The notes beneath the pieces were generated by a model. The model was not told where the DNA came from, made no database searches, and worked only from the letters and a program-made list of their open reading frames with translations. From NCBI RefSeq assembly GCF_902459665.1, contig NZ_CABPSL010000014.1, forward strand, positions 62,001 to 126,000: a stretch of 64,000 bases of DNA, written 5' to 3'. The stretch comes from Pandoraea cepalis. GTDB taxonomy: Bacteria; Pseudomonadota; Gammaproteobacteria; Burkholderiales; Burkholderiaceae. Each line of letters begins with the position of its first letter. The first letter of the stretch is position 1. Position numbers and translations under genes: made by a program. Of the stretch, positions 36,394-44,484 are shown piece after piece.

Positions 36394-37773
36394 TCAGATC
36401 TTCGAAAGCGACGCTGGCGACTGCGTGGTGACGGCCTCACTCCCCAAGGCTCGCCCATGCTTTGCGCCCGCGAGCAGAATCCCCAACGCGGCCAGCACTG
36501 CCGGTATCGCGAGAATCATGAACAGTCCGGCATTGCTCCAACCCGCCGCGAGCAGCATGGCGCCACCGAGCGATCCCGCCACCGCCCCGATGCGGCCGAT
36601 GCCGAGCGCCCACGCCACGCCGGTCGCGCGATTGGATGTCGGGTAATAGGCGGATGCAATCACGTTCGCGCAGACCTGCGAACCGCTCACGCAGAATCCT
36701 GTCACGAAGATGCCCAGCGCCAGCCATACCGCATCGCCGGCAATCGCCAGCGACGCTAGCGCGAACGCACCCACGATATAGGCTGCGGCGACCACTTTGT
36801 AAGGATGGAACCGGTCGATCAGCACGCCCAGCACAATCGCACCCAGCACGCCGCCACCTTGCAACAGTCCGGCAAACATCGACGCCTGCTTGAGCGTCAG
36901 GCCGCTGCGCTCTGCCAGGATCGGCAGCCAATTGATGAGCAGGTACAGCAACAGCAAACTCATGAAGAATGCGAGCCAGAGCAGCAGCGTGCCGCGCCGG
37001 TAGTCGCGATGGAACAGTTGCACCACGGGCGACGACGGGGGGCGATCGTCGGCAGCGGTGTACTGCTGACCGGCCACAACCCGATGCGGCGCGACGCGCG
37101 CCAGAATCGAGATGATCTGCGTCTGCGTGCCGCCTCGGATCGCCAAAAAGCGCACCGACTCCGGCAGCGTGAACCACAGCACCGGCACTAGCGCCAGCGG
37201 CAGCAGGCCGCCAACGGCGAGCAAGCCGCGCCAGCCGATCCCCGCCACGAGGTACGCCGTCACTACGCCGCCGAGCGCCGAGCCGAGCGAGAAGCCGCAG
37301 AACATCAGCGTGAGCAGAGTGCCGCGACGCCGCTCGGGACTGAACTCCGACGTCAGCGTGATCGCGTTGGGCATGGCACCGCCCAATCCTAGGCCGGTCA
37401 GGAAGCGAAGCGCGATCAGCCATTCGACGTTCGGCGCAAACGCCGCCCCTACGCTTGCCGCACCGAACCCCGCGACAGACAAGATCAAGACACGGCGGCG
37501 TCCGATACGGTCCGCCATCGGCCCGCTACAGAACGCGCCCACCATCAGTCCCAGCAGTCCGGCGCTGAACAGGGGGCCGAGCGAGACCATCGACAACTGC
37601 CATTCGGCGCGAATGTGGGGGGCGATAAAGCCGATGATCGCGATGTCGAACCCGTCCAGCGCCACGATCAGGAAGCACAGCGCGCTGATCATGATCTGGA
37701 AGCGCGACACTGGGATCGCGTTGATGAAGTCCCGTACGTCCACTGACGTGTGCCGGGTGTCTTGCTTGTCCAT
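36394..37773 (-). CDS. Aromatic acid:H+ symporter, AAHS family MFS
   Basis: The 459-residue MFS protein has an N-terminal cytosolic stretch, then a first helix with the AAHS acid (LIVALDGFDIAIIGF), GPMADRIGRRRVLI (motif A) and LGGAMPNAITLTSEFSP. This is the PcaK/BenK/MhpT-type layout for uptake of aromatic acids. It is the last gene of the leftward aromatic operon, 72 bp after the flavoprotein monooxygenase. It probably imports the acid that the AMP ligase activates. Confidence 0.9.
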   Translation of the reverse strand: MDKQDTRHTSVDVRDFINAIPVSRFQIMISALCFLIVALDGFDIAIIGFIAPHIRAEWQLSMVSLGPLFSAGLLGLMVGAFCSGPMADRIGRRRVLILSVAGFGAASVGAAFAPNVEWLIALRFLTGLGLGGAMPNAITLTSEFSPERRRGTLLTLMFCGFSLGSALGGVVTAYLVAGIGWRGLLAVGGLLPLALVPVLWFTLPESVRFLAIRGGTQTQIISILARVAPHRVVAGQQYTAADDRPPSSPVVQLFHRDYRRGTLLLWLAFFMSLLLLYLLINWLPILAERSGLTLKQASMFAGLLQGGGVLGAIVLGVLIDRFHPYKVVAAAYIVGAFALASLAIAGDAVWLALGIFVTGFCVSGSQVCANVIASAYYPTSNRATGVAWALGIGRIGAVAGSLGGAMLLAAGWSNAGLFMILAIPAVLAALGILLAGAKHGRALGSEAVTTQSPASLSKI

Positions 37774-37845
37774 GAAAGTGTCTCCTGTCTCGATGCGGCG
37801 ATACGATGTCGCCCTTTATGTGGATGTGCTGAATGAGGCTGGCAG

Positions 37846-38997
37846 CTATGCGGCGCGCCCGTGCACCGGGACGGCGGCATTGGTCTCTACTTGTGCGATG
37901 AACGCAGGATCTCGCCGACGAAGGTCTTCGTGACTGACGCGTCCCGTGCGCAGCATGTAGTCGTATGCAAAGCTCACGGGATCGAGGTGCATGCGCTGGC
38001 CAACGGACTCGTACCAGTCGAGGCTCCGTCTGGCGGCGTCCTGAAAGCGATCAGAGGCACCGCGACGGCTTTGCTCGAACGATGCGAACGCCGCTTGCAC
38101 GTCATCCCGATGCGCCGACAGCGCTTCGAACAAGGCGATGGCATCCTGCATGGCCATGCGCGTGCCCGAGCCAAGCGAGAAGTGCACACTGCGCAGGGCA
38201 TCGCCAAGCAGAACCACGTTGCCGTGCGACCAGCGCGCATTGCTGACCACCCGTGCCTGAAACCAGTTCGACCGGTTGGTCAGCAACGAATGACCTTGCA
38301 GGTCGTCGGCAAAGATCTGCTCGCAGAACGCGCGGCTCTCGTCCTCGGCGGCGGTGTCGAGGCCGCAGCGCTGCCATGTCTCGGGATCGACCTCCACGAG
38401 GAACGTTGAGCGATCGGGACTGTATTGATATGCGTGCGCCATGAACACGCCGTGCGGCGTCTGACGGAAGATCAACGACACTGGGTGGAAAAGCTGCGAC
38501 GTGCCGTACCACGCGAACTTGTTGCGTCGTTCGTCGAAGCTCGGCATGAAGTGTTCGGCCAGATGGGTGCGCACGTCACTGTTCACGCCGTCGGCGGCGA
38601 TGATCACGTCGGCGTCGGGTAGTTGGACCGGATCGGTGACGTGGCTTTGATAGCGAACATCGACACCTGCTTGCGCGCAGGCTTGCTGTAGTACGCGCAG
38701 CATATCGATGCGGGACGTGCGCGAAAAGTGATTGTTGCTCAGGCGCACCGGCACGCTTTGATGCACGATCTCCATGTAATCGCAGCGGGTATGGTGCGCG
38801 GTGAACTTGCGGAAGAATGCCTCGTCCGCCTCTTTCAGGAACGCAAGTGCAATGTCCGAGAAGACAACCCCCCAGCCATAAGTGGCATTGGCGGCGTTGC
38901 GCTCGTGCACGACGATCTCGTCGTGCGGATGACGCTGTTTCATCAACAGCGAGAAGTACAGGCCGGCAGGCCCGCCACCGATGACGGCGATTCTCAT
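37846..38997 (-). CDS. FAD-dependent aryl-CoA monooxygenase (salicylyl-CoA 5-hydroxylase-like)
   Basis: The 383-residue flavoprotein hydroxylase has IAVIGGGPAGLYFSLLMKQR (FAD GxGxxG), the family-specific ERNAANATYGWGVVFSD, and the second FAD motif LLGDALRSVHFSLGSGTRM. This branch includes salicylyl-CoA 5-hydroxylase (SdgC) and the N-terminal half of anthraniloyl-CoA monooxygenase/reductase, so the substrate is likely an aryl-CoA ester and not the free acid. Its partners in the operon are an aryl-acid AMP ligase and a hotdog thioesterase, which supports CoA-ester chemistry. The product would be a hydroxylated aryl-CoA such as gentisyl-CoA; this is inference. Confidence 0.85.
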   Translation of the reverse strand: MRIAVIGGGPAGLYFSLLMKQRHPHDEIVVHERNAANATYGWGVVFSDIALAFLKEADEAFFRKFTAHHTRCDYMEIVHQSVPVRLSNNHFSRTSRIDMLRVLQQACAQAGVDVRYQSHVTDPVQLPDADVIIAADGVNSDVRTHLAEHFMPSFDERRNKFAWYGTSQLFHPVSLIFRQTPHGVFMAHAYQYSPDRSTFLVEVDPETWQRCGLDTAAEDESRAFCEQIFADDLQGHSLLTNRSNWFQARVVSNARWSHGNVVLLGDALRSVHFSLGSGTRMAMQDAIALFEALSAHRDDVQAAFASFEQSRRGASDRFQDAARRSLDWYESVGQRMHLDPVSFAYDYMLRTGRVSHEDLRRRDPAFIAQVETNAAVPVHGRAA

Positions 38998-39038
38998 GAT
39001 GGGCTCCTTGATTTTTGGCTGGCGAAGATGGCGGGGCG

Positions 39039-39818
39039 TCAGGCTATACGTGTCAGCGGTCGTGCGCTCGGCACGGCCAGCAGGGCACCGGCGTTGGGCA
39101 CCTCAGGGGCCAGACCGAGGTGATCGAGCATCTGGCGCACCGTACTCACGGCGGTCGACGTCACGGGAAGGCCGAGCCGGTCCTGCGCGATCTGGATCGC
39201 AGGCAGCGACGGCATCTGCACGCAGGCGGACAGCACCACGACGTCTGCATTGGCCGTATTGAGCCGCTTGACGTCGTTGAGCAACTGCATGGGGTCGCGG
39301 CGTCCGACCTCAAGGTTGTCGGGAATTTCGAACGACAGAGCGTCGAGCACCTCGATGCCCTCGTGCTCGATATACTCGACCACAGCTTGCGTGAGCGGCT
39401 TCATGTACGGCGCCATCAGCGCGATCTTGCGCGCGCCCAGCGTCTTCAACCCGGCGACGAGTGCACCGGCCGACGTCATGATGGCGGCTGTGCAGTGGTT
39501 CTCGCGGCTGACGCGGCGCAGGTCCTCCTCAACCTGGCGGTGGTAGCCCGGCCCCATCGCCATGATGGCCACGAGGCAAGCGGTACTCATGACATCCACA
39601 CGCGCGTCGGCGAGTTCGGCGGCACAGCGCAGGCCCTCGGCGTTCATCGCCGCAAGTTCCTCCTTCACCACGCGATGCATGCGCATGCGGCTCGAATGGA
39701 AGGTGAAGCGCTCGGGCAGGACCTGTTCACGCGCGCGCAGCATGGCGGGAATCTCGGTCTCCATCGTGGTGTTGGAACTGGGCACGATCTGACCAATGCG
39801 AAATGGGGTAGGCGTCAT
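39039..39818 (-). CDS. Maleate cis-trans isomerase (NicE-like, Asp/Glu racemase superfamily)
   Basis: The 259-residue protein is very close to bacterial maleate isomerases such as NicE of nicotinate breakdown: IGQIVPSSNTTMETEIPAML at the N terminus, then RFTFHSSRMRM. The two active-site cysteines lie in STACLVAIMAMG (Cys81) and VVLSACVQMPSLPA (Cys199). It converts maleate to fumarate. Its presence shows that the pathway of this operon releases a four-carbon cis-diacid. Its ATG overlaps the thioesterase stop by 4 bp. Confidence 0.9.
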   Translation of the reverse strand: MTPTPFRIGQIVPSSNTTMETEIPAMLRAREQVLPERFTFHSSRMRMHRVVKEELAAMNAEGLRCAAELADARVDVMSTACLVAIMAMGPGYHRQVEEDLRRVSRENHCTAAIMTSAGALVAGLKTLGARKIALMAPYMKPLTQAVVEYIEHEGIEVLDALSFEIPDNLEVGRRDPMQLLNDVKRLNTANADVVVLSACVQMPSLPAIQIAQDRLGLPVTSTAVSTVRQMLDHLGLAPEVPNAGALLAVPSARPLTRIA

Positions 39819-40303
39819 AGGGTGATGTCTCCGGCGAGTGAGGGGGCTGCGGCGTGTTCGTTGCGGGCTCGGTATTGTTCGAGCGCCGCGCGCAGCACCG
39901 ACGGCATCTCGATCGACTCGCGCGCGCCGCGCTGGATGCAGATCGGCGTGAGTCGTGCAATGAAGGCGATGTCGTTGTCGGCTTTGCGCGCCGTCATCAA
40001 CAAGGTGAAGGTTCGGTTGCGGACTTCGGCGACTTCCACGGTGACGTCGAACGCGTCGTCCGGCCAGAGCGAGCGGTGGAAGTCGAATGTCAGCGCGCGG
40101 GTGGGGGTGCCGAATCCGTGTCGGTTCTTGACGGCCTGTGGTGTGCCGCCAAAGAGCGATCCATAGAACAAATCGGCGATGGAGATGACATAGTCGGAAA
40201 AGGTGGCCGTGTAGACGACGCCGGCCGGGTCGCACTCGCCCCATCGCACCTGACGGCGCACTACGAAGGGCTGCTCGCTCACCACGTATTCGGTGCTGAT
40301 CAT
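39815..40303 (-). CDS. Acyl-CoA thioesterase, 4HBT hotdog family
   Basis: The 162-residue hotdog-fold protein has the 4-hydroxybenzoyl-CoA thioesterase signature RWGECDPAGVVYTATFSDYV near residue 20, including the catalytic Asp. Its place between the aryl-acid AMP ligase and the maleate isomerase, coupled to both by ATGA overlaps, suggests that it frees the hydroxylated aromatic acid from CoA after the monooxygenase step. Specificity is inferred from context. Confidence 0.88.
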   Translation of the reverse strand: MISTEYVVSEQPFVVRRQVRWGECDPAGVVYTATFSDYVISIADLFYGSLFGGTPQAVKNRHGFGTPTRALTFDFHRSLWPDDAFDVTVEVAEVRNRTFTLLMTARKADNDIAFIARLTPICIQRGARESIEMPSVLRAALEQYRARNEHAAAPSLAGDITL

Positions 40304-42009
40304 GCGCCCGCCTTTGCCGTCTGGGCGGTGATGGTGCGCGCGGTTTCGGTGGCAAGGCGTTCGGCGATGGCCGCCCGCAGCGATGCCTTGTCGACCTTGC
40401 CGACGCGGGTCACGGGAAACTCGTCGACCGTCTCGATACGCTCCGGGCACTTGAACTTCGCCAGCCCCTGGCCGATGAGAAACGCGGCGAGTTCGGTGAC
40501 GGAAGGCGCGACATGTCCGGGGCGCAGGATGAGATAGACACAACCCCGCTCGCCGTAAATCGAATCGGGCATGGCGACCAGCTTGGCGTCGGCAACGGCC
40601 GGATGATGGCTGACAAACGCTTCGACCTCTTCGCAGCCGATCTTCTCGCCACCGCGATTGATGTTGTCGCGCAGACGCCCTTCGAAGGCGAAGCAGCGCA
40701 CGCCGTCGATGACCTTTTCCGTGACCATGTCGCCGGTGCGCACGAAACCGTCCGGCGTGAGCGTCTGAGCCGTTGCGTCGTGCGCCTTGTAGTAGCCGCG
40801 CAGGCTCGACGGCCCACGAAAGCAGAGTTCGCCTGCGGTACCTGCTTCGGCGGGCGTATCCGTGCCCGGAAACAGCACACGAATATCGTCGTCGTCGCAC
40901 CCGGATAGCCCTTGCGTGTGGTGACGCAACGTCGCTGGCAGATGCGCGCCGGCCCCCATGAGCAGGCCTTCGGTCGTGCCGTAGAGGTTGAAGCACGGTA
41001 CGCCGAGGTGGGCTTCAAGCGAGTCGGCGCGGCTCATCGTGCCGAAGAGTTGCAGCGACGAAAGATCGTGTCTGCCAACATCCTTGTACGCGATCATTTG
41101 CGGTGCGACTGGCCCGATGGAGAGGCCATGCGTGACGCGGTGCATCTCGATCAGTGTGAGCATGCGGGCGATGTCGACACGAGGCATCAGCACAGTCGTC
41201 ATGCCGGTTGCCACGGTGGACGCAAGCACGTAGAGCTGGCCGGCATTGTGCAGCAATGGCAGCGACCAGATCATGCGGCTGTGTTCGGACATGCCGATAT
41301 GGCGCATCCATGTCAGCGAGTGACCGATGTACTCCGCATGAAAGCGTGGGATGATCTTCGGCACACCGGTCGTGCCGCCCGAGAGTTGGAAGCTCAGCAC
41401 ATCCTCGCTGCCGATGCGGAGGTTGCCCAGCACGTCGCGCGCGCGCTCGAGTGGCATCGCGTCGATAAGACGTTCGATGGCGTGATGGCCGGTGCCGGCA
41501 CGATCATCCTGCTTCCCGCGCGCCACCAGCAGGTGCTCCAGCGACGCGTGCCGCGCCATCATTTGACGGGCAAACCCGACGAGATCGAACGCGGAGAAAT
41601 CCGCTTGCACGAAGTAGCCGCGCGCCTCGGACTGTGAAACCAGTTGGCCGATTTCCACTTCACGGTATTGCGGCACCGCACACACGGGAACGACGCCCGC
41701 CTTGTAGGCCCCCATCAGTGCGACGACGGTGTCGACGTTGGTGCCCATTTGGAAGACCGCTCGGTCGCCCGGGCGCAGGCCCAGTTCGATGAGCGCCGCG
41801 CCAAGCCGTTCGCTGCGCGAGTCGAGCTCGACGAAGGTCAGCGTGGCCTCATCACTGAGGTAGGCCGAGCGTGCCGGGACACGCGCGGCGGTCGCCCGCA
41901 ACGCGTCGCCGAGGGTGGTGTCGACCCAGGCGTTCGACGCGAAATAGCGCTGTGCCAGGTCCGGCGGACAGTACGTCACGCCGTCGATACGGTGATAAAT
42001 ACCGCTCAT
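40300..42009 (-). CDS. Aryl-acid AMP ligase / CoA ligase (EntE/SdgA-like)
   Basis: The 569-residue ANL-superfamily enzyme starts like EntE/DhbE-type aryl-acid adenylases (CPPDLAQRYFASNAWVD). It has the phosphate loop QLSGGTTGVPKIIPR, core motif NLYGTTEG, a hinge region GRLRDNINRGGEKIG and the C-terminal lysine in TRVGKVDKASLR. Such enzymes activate salicylate, 2,3-dihydroxybenzoate or 3-hydroxypicolinate. In this operon it most likely forms the aryl-CoA used by the monooxygenase. The pocket residues that choose between benzoate and pyridine acids could not be settled by eye. Confidence 0.88.
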   Translation of the reverse strand: MSGIYHRIDGVTYCPPDLAQRYFASNAWVDTTLGDALRATAARVPARSAYLSDEATLTFVELDSRSERLGAALIELGLRPGDRAVFQMGTNVDTVVALMGAYKAGVVPVCAVPQYREVEIGQLVSQSEARGYFVQADFSAFDLVGFARQMMARHASLEHLLVARGKQDDRAGTGHHAIERLIDAMPLERARDVLGNLRIGSEDVLSFQLSGGTTGVPKIIPRFHAEYIGHSLTWMRHIGMSEHSRMIWSLPLLHNAGQLYVLASTVATGMTTVLMPRVDIARMLTLIEMHRVTHGLSIGPVAPQMIAYKDVGRHDLSSLQLFGTMSRADSLEAHLGVPCFNLYGTTEGLLMGAGAHLPATLRHHTQGLSGCDDDDIRVLFPGTDTPAEAGTAGELCFRGPSSLRGYYKAHDATAQTLTPDGFVRTGDMVTEKVIDGVRCFAFEGRLRDNINRGGEKIGCEEVEAFVSHHPAVADAKLVAMPDSIYGERGCVYLILRPGHVAPSVTELAAFLIGQGLAKFKCPERIETVDEFPVTRVGKVDKASLRAAIAERLATETARTITAQTAKAGA

Positions 42010-42038
42010 AGTGTCTCCTGCACGTTCCGGTGGCGACG

Positions 42039-42317
42039 TTATGCGCGCGGGGCGATCCGCACGATGTCGCGTTCATAGCTTTCGATTCGGCCGTCGAGGC
42101 CGCCCGTGAACAATCCGTACCAGACGGCGGGCTTCAGGCCCAGTGCGCGACGCTCGAAAGCAATCGGCACATCGCTGGAAATCACGGTGTAGTCGCCGCG
42201 GGCTTCGACCCGGCACGACGGCAACTGCCGTGCGGCTTCGGTCAGCGGCGCAAATTCGGGCACATTAAGGACGAAGATTTGCAGCGGTTGGCGGGGCTGT
42301 GGCGTTTGAGTCCTCAT
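42039..42317 (-). CDS. Small unknown protein of the aromatic operon (92 aa)
   Basis: This 92-residue soluble protein is not recognised. It looks like a compact alpha/beta domain: a strand PLQIFVLNVPEF, a central ARGDYTVISSDVPIAFERRA and a hydrophobic turn KPAVWYGLFTGGLDG. Its ATG overlaps the stop of the VOC gene (ATGA), and it is 29 bp before the ligase gene, so it is part of the operon. It could be an isomerase-type helper, a subunit of the VOC enzyme, or a binding protein. Confidence 0.75.
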   Translation of the reverse strand: MRTQTPQPRQPLQIFVLNVPEFAPLTEAARQLPSCRVEARGDYTVISSDVPIAFERRALGLKPAVWYGLFTGGLDGRIESYERDIVRIAPRA

Positions 42318-42961
42318 GACTGACGCTCCCCATGCAGACGTTGACCGAGGCGCTGAGCCTTGCGTTGCCAAACGGTGTCGATGCAGGTGAAGGGGGCGCC
42401 TCCTGCGAGGGCTTCATCTTCGATTTCCATGGCGGACTCGAGCGTGGCCGACGCGTCGCGCGCATCGATGCCTTCCAGCGCGCGCAGCTTGCGGGTGATC
42501 TCGATGAAGTAGCCGTTCGGGTCGCGAAAGTAAATCGACTCGATCACCTCGTGCGCCGTCTCGGTCGAGACTTCCACGCCACGCGCTTCCAGCCGGGTCT
42601 TCCAGGCCCGCAATGCCTCCGGGCTGTCGACCCGCCATGCGGTGTGCGTGGCGTCGAATACGTGGTCGTCGGGCAACGGTGCCCGGCCAGGACGATTGGC
42701 GAGGAATGCCGGTTCCGCACTGCCCAGGTAGTAGAAGAAGGCGATCGTGCTGCCGTGGCCGCTATCGAAGAAGAAGTGCAGGAAGTCGGGGTGCGTTGCC
42801 GGCCCCCAGCCGCGAGCGGAAATCGTGTGAATCAGCGGCAGGCCGAGAATGTCGCGATAGAACTCGACCGTTTGCCGCAGTCGCCAGGTCGGCCGCGCCG
42901 TGTGATCCACGCCGTGCAGACGCAAGGCGAGATCGGCTGCGGGGATGTCGTTCAACTTCAT
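42314..42961 (-). CDS. VOC-family protein, possible ring-cleavage dioxygenase
   Basis: The 215-residue protein has vicinal oxygen chelate repeats. Possible metal ligands are a His in LRLHGVDHTARPTWRL, His106 in FDATHTAWRV, and the Glu in FRDPNGYFIEITR. Lines such as TVEFYRDILGLPLI are typical of the fold. VOC proteins include extradiol dioxygenases, so it may open the ring in this pathway. The start at 42961 has GGGAG eight bases upstream. An in-frame ATG at 43018, which overlaps the stop of the hydrolase gene, would add 19 residues. Confidence 0.78.
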   Translation of the reverse strand: MKLNDIPAADLALRLHGVDHTARPTWRLRQTVEFYRDILGLPLIHTISARGWGPATHPDFLHFFFDSGHGSTIAFFYYLGSAEPAFLANRPGRAPLPDDHVFDATHTAWRVDSPEALRAWKTRLEARGVEVSTETAHEVIESIYFRDPNGYFIEITRKLRALEGIDARDASATLESAMEIEDEALAGGAPFTCIDTVWQRKAQRLGQRLHGERQS

Positions 42962-43014
42962 GTCGGGTCTCCCGAAGTTCGGTAGTGCATTGGGGGGGGT
43001 AGGGGCCGCGCGTG

Positions 43015-44301
43015 TCATTGCGGGAAGGTCTCGCGCAGCCAGTCCTGCAGCAGGCGACCGGCGATGTAGCGTCCGGCTTCTTCGCCATCGGCCAGCGCGC
43101 GGCCGTGGTGGTCGCCGCGTACACGCCGGTGCGACTTCCGCGTCGAGCCGAGACTGGCGTAGATGTCGGCGATGACGCTGGGAAAGCAGGCCTGATCGCC
43201 CGTGTACTCGATGAGCAGCGTAGGCTGCACGATGGCCGATGCGGTTTTCGACAGCAATGCGTTCGAGGACAACCCGGACCATGTGGAGAGCCACGCCTCG
43301 GGAGAGCAGACGCGGCCGAAACCGACCGAACCGTAGTTCGAGGTGAACGGATCGCTGCCCCAGAGTGAGCCGAAACGCCGGTCGGACGGGTCCAGCGTCA
43401 GATCGAAGCAGCGCAGGTCGGCGTCGGTTCGCCAGATCGTCATCACGGGCGTGTGCGCGGCTATGCGGCGCAGGCGTGCGTCGGTCCGATCCGAGTCGTG
43501 TTTGAGGCGCTCGCGTGCGCCTTGACGCGTCGCGATGAGATCGCGCGCCATGGCGTCGAGACGCGCCACACGAGCGGTTTGCGCGACGCGGTAGCGCGCT
43601 ACGAAGTCGGCGTTGTAACGTGTCGCGGTGGCGACCCCCGACTGCCGCGGCGAGAACCCGTTGGCCGGGTCGAACGGGTCGAGCGTCGGGTCGACGAATA
43701 GCGCATCCTGCTCGTTGGTCACCGACGGATCGATGCAGGTTTGCAGCAGGGCACCTTGTCCAGGGTGGGGGGCGACGAAAACCACACCGTCGATGGCCGG
43801 CATGTCGAGCGAAGCCAGTTTCGTCGGACGTCCGCCTGGTGTGCGCTCGATTCGCGCGTCCGGCGCCAGCCCGGATTGCTGCGCGTAGAGGGCGTAGAGG
43901 CCACTTCCGCCCGAGTTGCCGAGCAGGATGATGCGTTTGAACCCCGCCTCGCGCAGGAATCGCATGCCGGCGGCGACGTCGTAGAGCGCGAACTCATGTT
44001 CCAGCCGTATGTCGTTGCCGACGGATCGCGGGGCCTGTGTCCATGCGGCATAGCCGGCATTCACGATATCCGGGATCAGGTAATGACATGCCATGAACTC
44101 ACGCGGATGCATGATGCAGACAACAGTATCGGGCGAACCTTCGGTATAGAGGGCGCCGCTCGTTGCCGCGCCGTCTGCCGTGCGAAGGACGACATTACGC
44201 GTCGTCGCGCCCAATGGCAGATCTCGCGGATTCCAGTCCGTGTTGAGAAATCCCGCCGTCGCGCCGTGACCGACGTTACGACCTTGCAGTTGTTGACTCA
44301 T
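43015..44301 (-). CDS. Alpha/beta hydrolase, first gene of the aromatic operon
   Basis: The 428-residue protein is an alpha/beta hydrolase with a nucleophile elbow LLGNSGGSGLYALYA and a putative C-terminal histidine near RGDHHGRA. It is longer than common hydrolases, with an inserted lid of about 100 residues (around residues 210-300). A strong AGGAGG precedes the ATG. As the promoter-proximal gene of the operon it may cleave the ring-opened product, for instance to give maleate, or act on an ester form of the substrate. No close family function is recognised. Confidence 0.8.
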   Translation of the reverse strand: MSQQLQGRNVGHGATAGFLNTDWNPRDLPLGATTRNVVLRTADGAATSGALYTEGSPDTVVCIMHPREFMACHYLIPDIVNAGYAAWTQAPRSVGNDIRLEHEFALYDVAAGMRFLREAGFKRIILLGNSGGSGLYALYAQQSGLAPDARIERTPGGRPTKLASLDMPAIDGVVFVAPHPGQGALLQTCIDPSVTNEQDALFVDPTLDPFDPANGFSPRQSGVATATRYNADFVARYRVAQTARVARLDAMARDLIATRQGARERLKHDSDRTDARLRRIAAHTPVMTIWRTDADLRCFDLTLDPSDRRFGSLWGSDPFTSNYGSVGFGRVCSPEAWLSTWSGLSSNALLSKTASAIVQPTLLIEYTGDQACFPSVIADIYASLGSTRKSHRRVRGDHHGRALADGEEAGRYIAGRLLQDWLRETFPQ

Positions 44302-44313
44302 CTCCTCACCTCC

Positions 44314-44391
44314 TTTTTACATATTAGTCCAGTTTTTTACGAATGAGTAAACATTCGTGTTGGAATTTGACGGAGATGTAAAAAAGTCTGG
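44314..44391. promoter_or_regulatory. Divergent promoter/operator between aromatic operon and tetR
   Basis: A perfect inverted repeat ACGAATG-N6-CATTCGT (44339-44358) lies at the centre. It is flanked by 8-bp arms TTTTTTAC (44333-44340) and GTAAAAAA (44378-44385), with a further TTTTTAC at 44314-44320. On the minus strand a TAATAT (44326-44321) could be the -10 of the operon promoter, with the upstream hexamer TTTACT lying inside the palindrome spacer. The layout fits a TetR repressor covering both promoters. Confidence 0.6.
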
Positions 44392-44484
44392 GGCGAAATG
44401 CTTGCGGGGCTTTGCGCTGCAAGGGAATTTGGTTATCGTTGGGGTTTTCTGACGCCTGCGTCAAAAGAGGAACTGAAGGTCGTC

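Noticed and set aside
36394-44301. Nicotinate (nic) degradation cluster
   Set aside because: The maleate isomerase is NicE-like, but NicC, NicX, NicD and NicF types are missing and a CoA ligase and thioesterase are present, which the nic route does not use.
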